From JAUYQR01 sp031415015 (GTDB taxonomy: Bacteria > Pseudomonadota > Alphaproteobacteria > Rhodobacterales > Rhodobacteraceae): DNA of 7,988 bases. Position 1 is the stretch's first letter. Each line of letters starts with the position of its first letter. Made by a program: the position numbers and the translations under genes. Positions 6,849 through 7,988 of the stretch are shown here, piece by piece. The notes beneath the pieces are model-generated. The model ran no database searches and was not told the origin of the DNA. It saw only the letters and a list, made by a program, of their open reading frames with translations. The stretch covers positions 1-7,988 of the forward strand of contig JANOQT010000177.1 of the NCBI GenBank assembly GCA_031415015.1, read 5' to 3'.

Positions 6849-6890
6849 AAAAACCGAAACGGCCCGCGCAACATCTGCGCGGGCCGTTTC
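6849..6890 (-). terminator. strong intrinsic terminator of the tRNA-Ala transcript, also at the pump gene end
   Basis: Arms 6856-6869 and 6877-6890 form a perfect 14-bp stem (GAAACGGCCCGCGC and its complement), extendable by an A-T pair over a small loop. Read on the minus strand the stem is followed by GG and then five T (6849-6853), the layout of a Rho-independent terminator for the tRNA gene upstream (6915-6990). On the plus strand it lies 9 bases after the pump stop codon but has no U-run behind it, so there it may mainly protect the 3' end of the mRNA. Confidence 0.85.
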
Positions 6891-6914
6891 AGGTTAGCTA
6901 TATTCGGACCTCTT

Positions 6915-6990
<76 letters not shown>

Positions 6991-7027
6991 ACCGGAGATC
7001 CCGCTGCGTTTCCGCCGCGATGCCGGG

Positions 7028-7056
7028 TGTTTAGGGTAGCCAGCGGTAGGGTGCAA
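7028..7056 (-). promoter_or_regulatory. possible sigma-70-type promoter of tRNA-Ala
   Basis: On the minus strand TTGCAC (7051-7056) and TAAACA (7028-7033) are separated by 17 bases and lie about 38 bases upstream of the mature tRNA 5' end, a sensible distance for a short leader. The -35 is good and the -10 weak, so this is only a candidate. The tRNA could also be cotranscribed with the FYDLN gene that ends at 7092. Confidence 0.4.
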
Positions 7057-7091
7057 GGGGAATTTCCGCCCCTCGCATCAGCTTTGCGGCC

Positions 7092-7427
7092 TCAGACCTC
7101 TTCCTCGTCGCCGGCCACATCGGCCAGATCGTCGAGCGAGACGTTATCGTCGGCGTCATCTTCCAGCAGGTCGTCGTCAAGCTCGGCATCTTCGGTGACG
7201 GCGCCTTCAAGCAGGTCGTCTTCGGCCTCTATATCTTCGACGAGCACGTCATCGTCCTTTTCAGGGACAACGCGTGAGATGACCGAGGCGGCCATCTTGC
7301 GGCGGACGGATTCGATGTCCACGACCTCGCCCGTGTAGGGGCTGACGATCGGGCTGCGGTTCAGGTCGTAGAAACGTTTGCCGGTTGTCGGGCAGATGCG
7401 TTTCGTGCCCCATTCTTGCTTGGGCAT
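7092..7427 (-). CDS. FYDLN-acid family protein (TIGR02300), function unknown
   Basis: This small protein (111 aa) belongs to a bacterial family defined by the KRFYDLN motif and a long Asp/Glu-rich tail; its function is not known. The motif is at residues 17-23 (KRFYDLN), followed by a basic helix-like stretch (41-52, VRRKMAASVISR). From about residue 57 onward roughly half the residues are acidic, probably disordered. Family members often carry two CxxC pairs forming a zinc ribbon around the motif. Here the corresponding positions read CPTTG (12-16) and SPYTG (29-33), leaving only C12, so zinc binding in the usual way is unlikely. The start at 7427 is supported by AAAGGGA 5 bases upstream and by the conserved opening MPKQEWGTKR; longer in-frame starts read through non-family sequence. 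The gene is divergent from the metallopeptidase gene and precedes the tRNA on the same strand. Confidence 0.9.
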   Translation of the reverse strand: MPKQEWGTKRICPTTGKRFYDLNRSPIVSPYTGEVVDIESVRRKMAASVISRVVPEKDDDVLVEDIEAEDDLLEGAVTEDAELDDDLLEDDADDNVSLDDLADVAGDEEEV

Positions 7428-7487
7428 GGTAGTCCCTTTACAGGCTGAGTATCGAGAAAGTCGTCGCTTGCCACAGGCCGGGGCGAG

Positions 7488-7533
7488 TGTCAAAGGCTTT
7501 CGCTTGCAGAAGCAGGTGGCTATCCTGTCAAAG
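7488..7533. repeat. two copies of TGTCAAAG in the divergent promoter region
   Basis: TGTCAAAG occurs at 7488-7495 and 7526-7533 (38 bases apart). Each copy contains TTGACA on the minus strand. The copy at 7488 is correctly placed to be the -35 of the FYDLN gene (start 7427), but no good -10 follows. They may alternatively be sites of a shared regulator in this 123-base gap between divergent genes. Confidence 0.35.
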
Positions 7534-7550
7534 CAAATCAAGGAGGTTCC

Positions 7551-7988
7551 ATGCCCGTTCTGCCAGGATCACCACCGCTGGAGGTGTTTCTAAAACGCTC
7601 ACCAAGGACGCGACGATTCTCGCTCCGGGTATCGCGGTTGGACGGAAAGGTAACCCTGTCGATCCCGTCGCGGGCAAGGGAAGCGGAAGCGATGGCTTTC
7701 TTGCACGGGCAAGAGGGTTGGCTGCGCGCAACGCTCGAGGCGATGCCGGAGTCGGCGGTGAGACGTGTTGGCATAGGCGGGCAGGTCATGGTCGAGGGGC
7801 GGTCGCTGACGGTGTTTCAGGGGGCTGGCCGGGCCATCCGCGTCGAGGAGGACCGCCTGCTGATCCCGGGCGATCCGGCACAGGCGGGGGTACGGCTGGC
7901 GGCATGGCTCAAGGTCTTGGCGCGCGACCGGCTGGCGCAGGCCTCCGGGCGTTATGCGGGGCTTCTGGGCCGACATTACACACGGTTG
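7551..7988 (+). CDS. YgjP-like metallopeptidase domain protein (DUF45 / M48-type), N-terminal part
   Basis: The frame is open to the window's right edge (146 codons visible). The N-terminal block RRFSLRVSRLDGKVTLSIPS (21-40), followed by AREAEAMAFLHGQEGWLRATL (42-62), matches the start of YgjP-like proteins (PF01863), predicted zinc metallopeptidases related to SprT/M48. In these proteins a beta-rich N-terminal part precedes a catalytic HExxH-type motif near residues 150-190. That motif is beyond the window, so catalytic competence cannot be judged. The start at 7551 has a very strong ribosome binding site (AAGGAGG, 4 bases upstream). No signal peptide is seen, so the protein is probably cytoplasmic. 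The gene is divergent from the FYDLN gene. Confidence 0.8.
   Translation, partial: MPVLPGSPPLEVFLKRSPRTRRFSLRVSRLDGKVTLSIPSRAREAEAMAFLHGQEGWLRATLEAMPESAVRRVGIGGQVMVEGRSLTVFQGAGRAIRVEEDRLLIPGDPAQAGVRLAAWLKVLARDRLAQASGRYAGLLGRHYTRL

Overview
The window looks like chromosomal DNA of an alphaproteobacterium, most likely from the Rhodobacterales (Rhodobacteraceae / Roseobacter group). The reasons are the high GC content with strong G/C at third codon positions, a FYDLN-acid family protein (a mainly alphaproteobacterial family) and the overall style of the proteins. This placement rests on recognised families, not on a database search.

Layout. Positions 1 to about 138 hold the 5' end of an IS3-family insertion sequence read on the minus strand, with only the first residues of its OrfA recognisable before the match breaks off. 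A non-coding stretch of about 255 bases follows. It is AT-richer than the rest and carries a perfect 8+3+8 palindrome that looks like an operator. Downstream is a small helix-turn-helix gene (394-846, plus) resembling phage CII-type regulators. It converges on a RhlE-like DEAD-box RNA helicase (868-2235, minus) with a long basic, low-complexity C-terminal tail. The helicase and the next operon are divergent and share a gene-free region of about 360 bases that contains a 10-bp direct repeat and several inverted repeats.

The centre of the window is a two-gene tripartite-efflux operon: a periplasmic adaptor (2597-3715) and an RND-type inner-membrane pump (3712-6846) whose reading frames overlap by 4 bases. 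No outer-membrane channel gene and no recognisable dedicated regulator lie beside them, so the pump presumably uses a TolC-like channel encoded elsewhere. A strong hairpin follows the pump. It works best as the terminator of the oppositely oriented tRNA-Ala(GGC) gene at 6915-6990. Upstream of the tRNA, also on the minus strand, is a small FYDLN-acid protein with a very acidic tail and most zinc-ribbon cysteines missing. Divergent from it, the N-terminal part of a YgjP-like (DUF45/M48-type) metallopeptidase runs off the right edge.

Most of the window is ordinary core genome: RNA metabolism, efflux, a tRNA and conserved small proteins. The less ordinary part is the left 850 bases (IS remnant, operator-like palindrome and lone phage-type regulator). 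I did not find a clearly new multi-gene system. The best leads are the operator/regulator pair, the asparagine at the usual TM10 lysine position of the RND pump, the inverted repeat over the adaptor ribosome binding site, and the cysteine-poor FYDLN protein.
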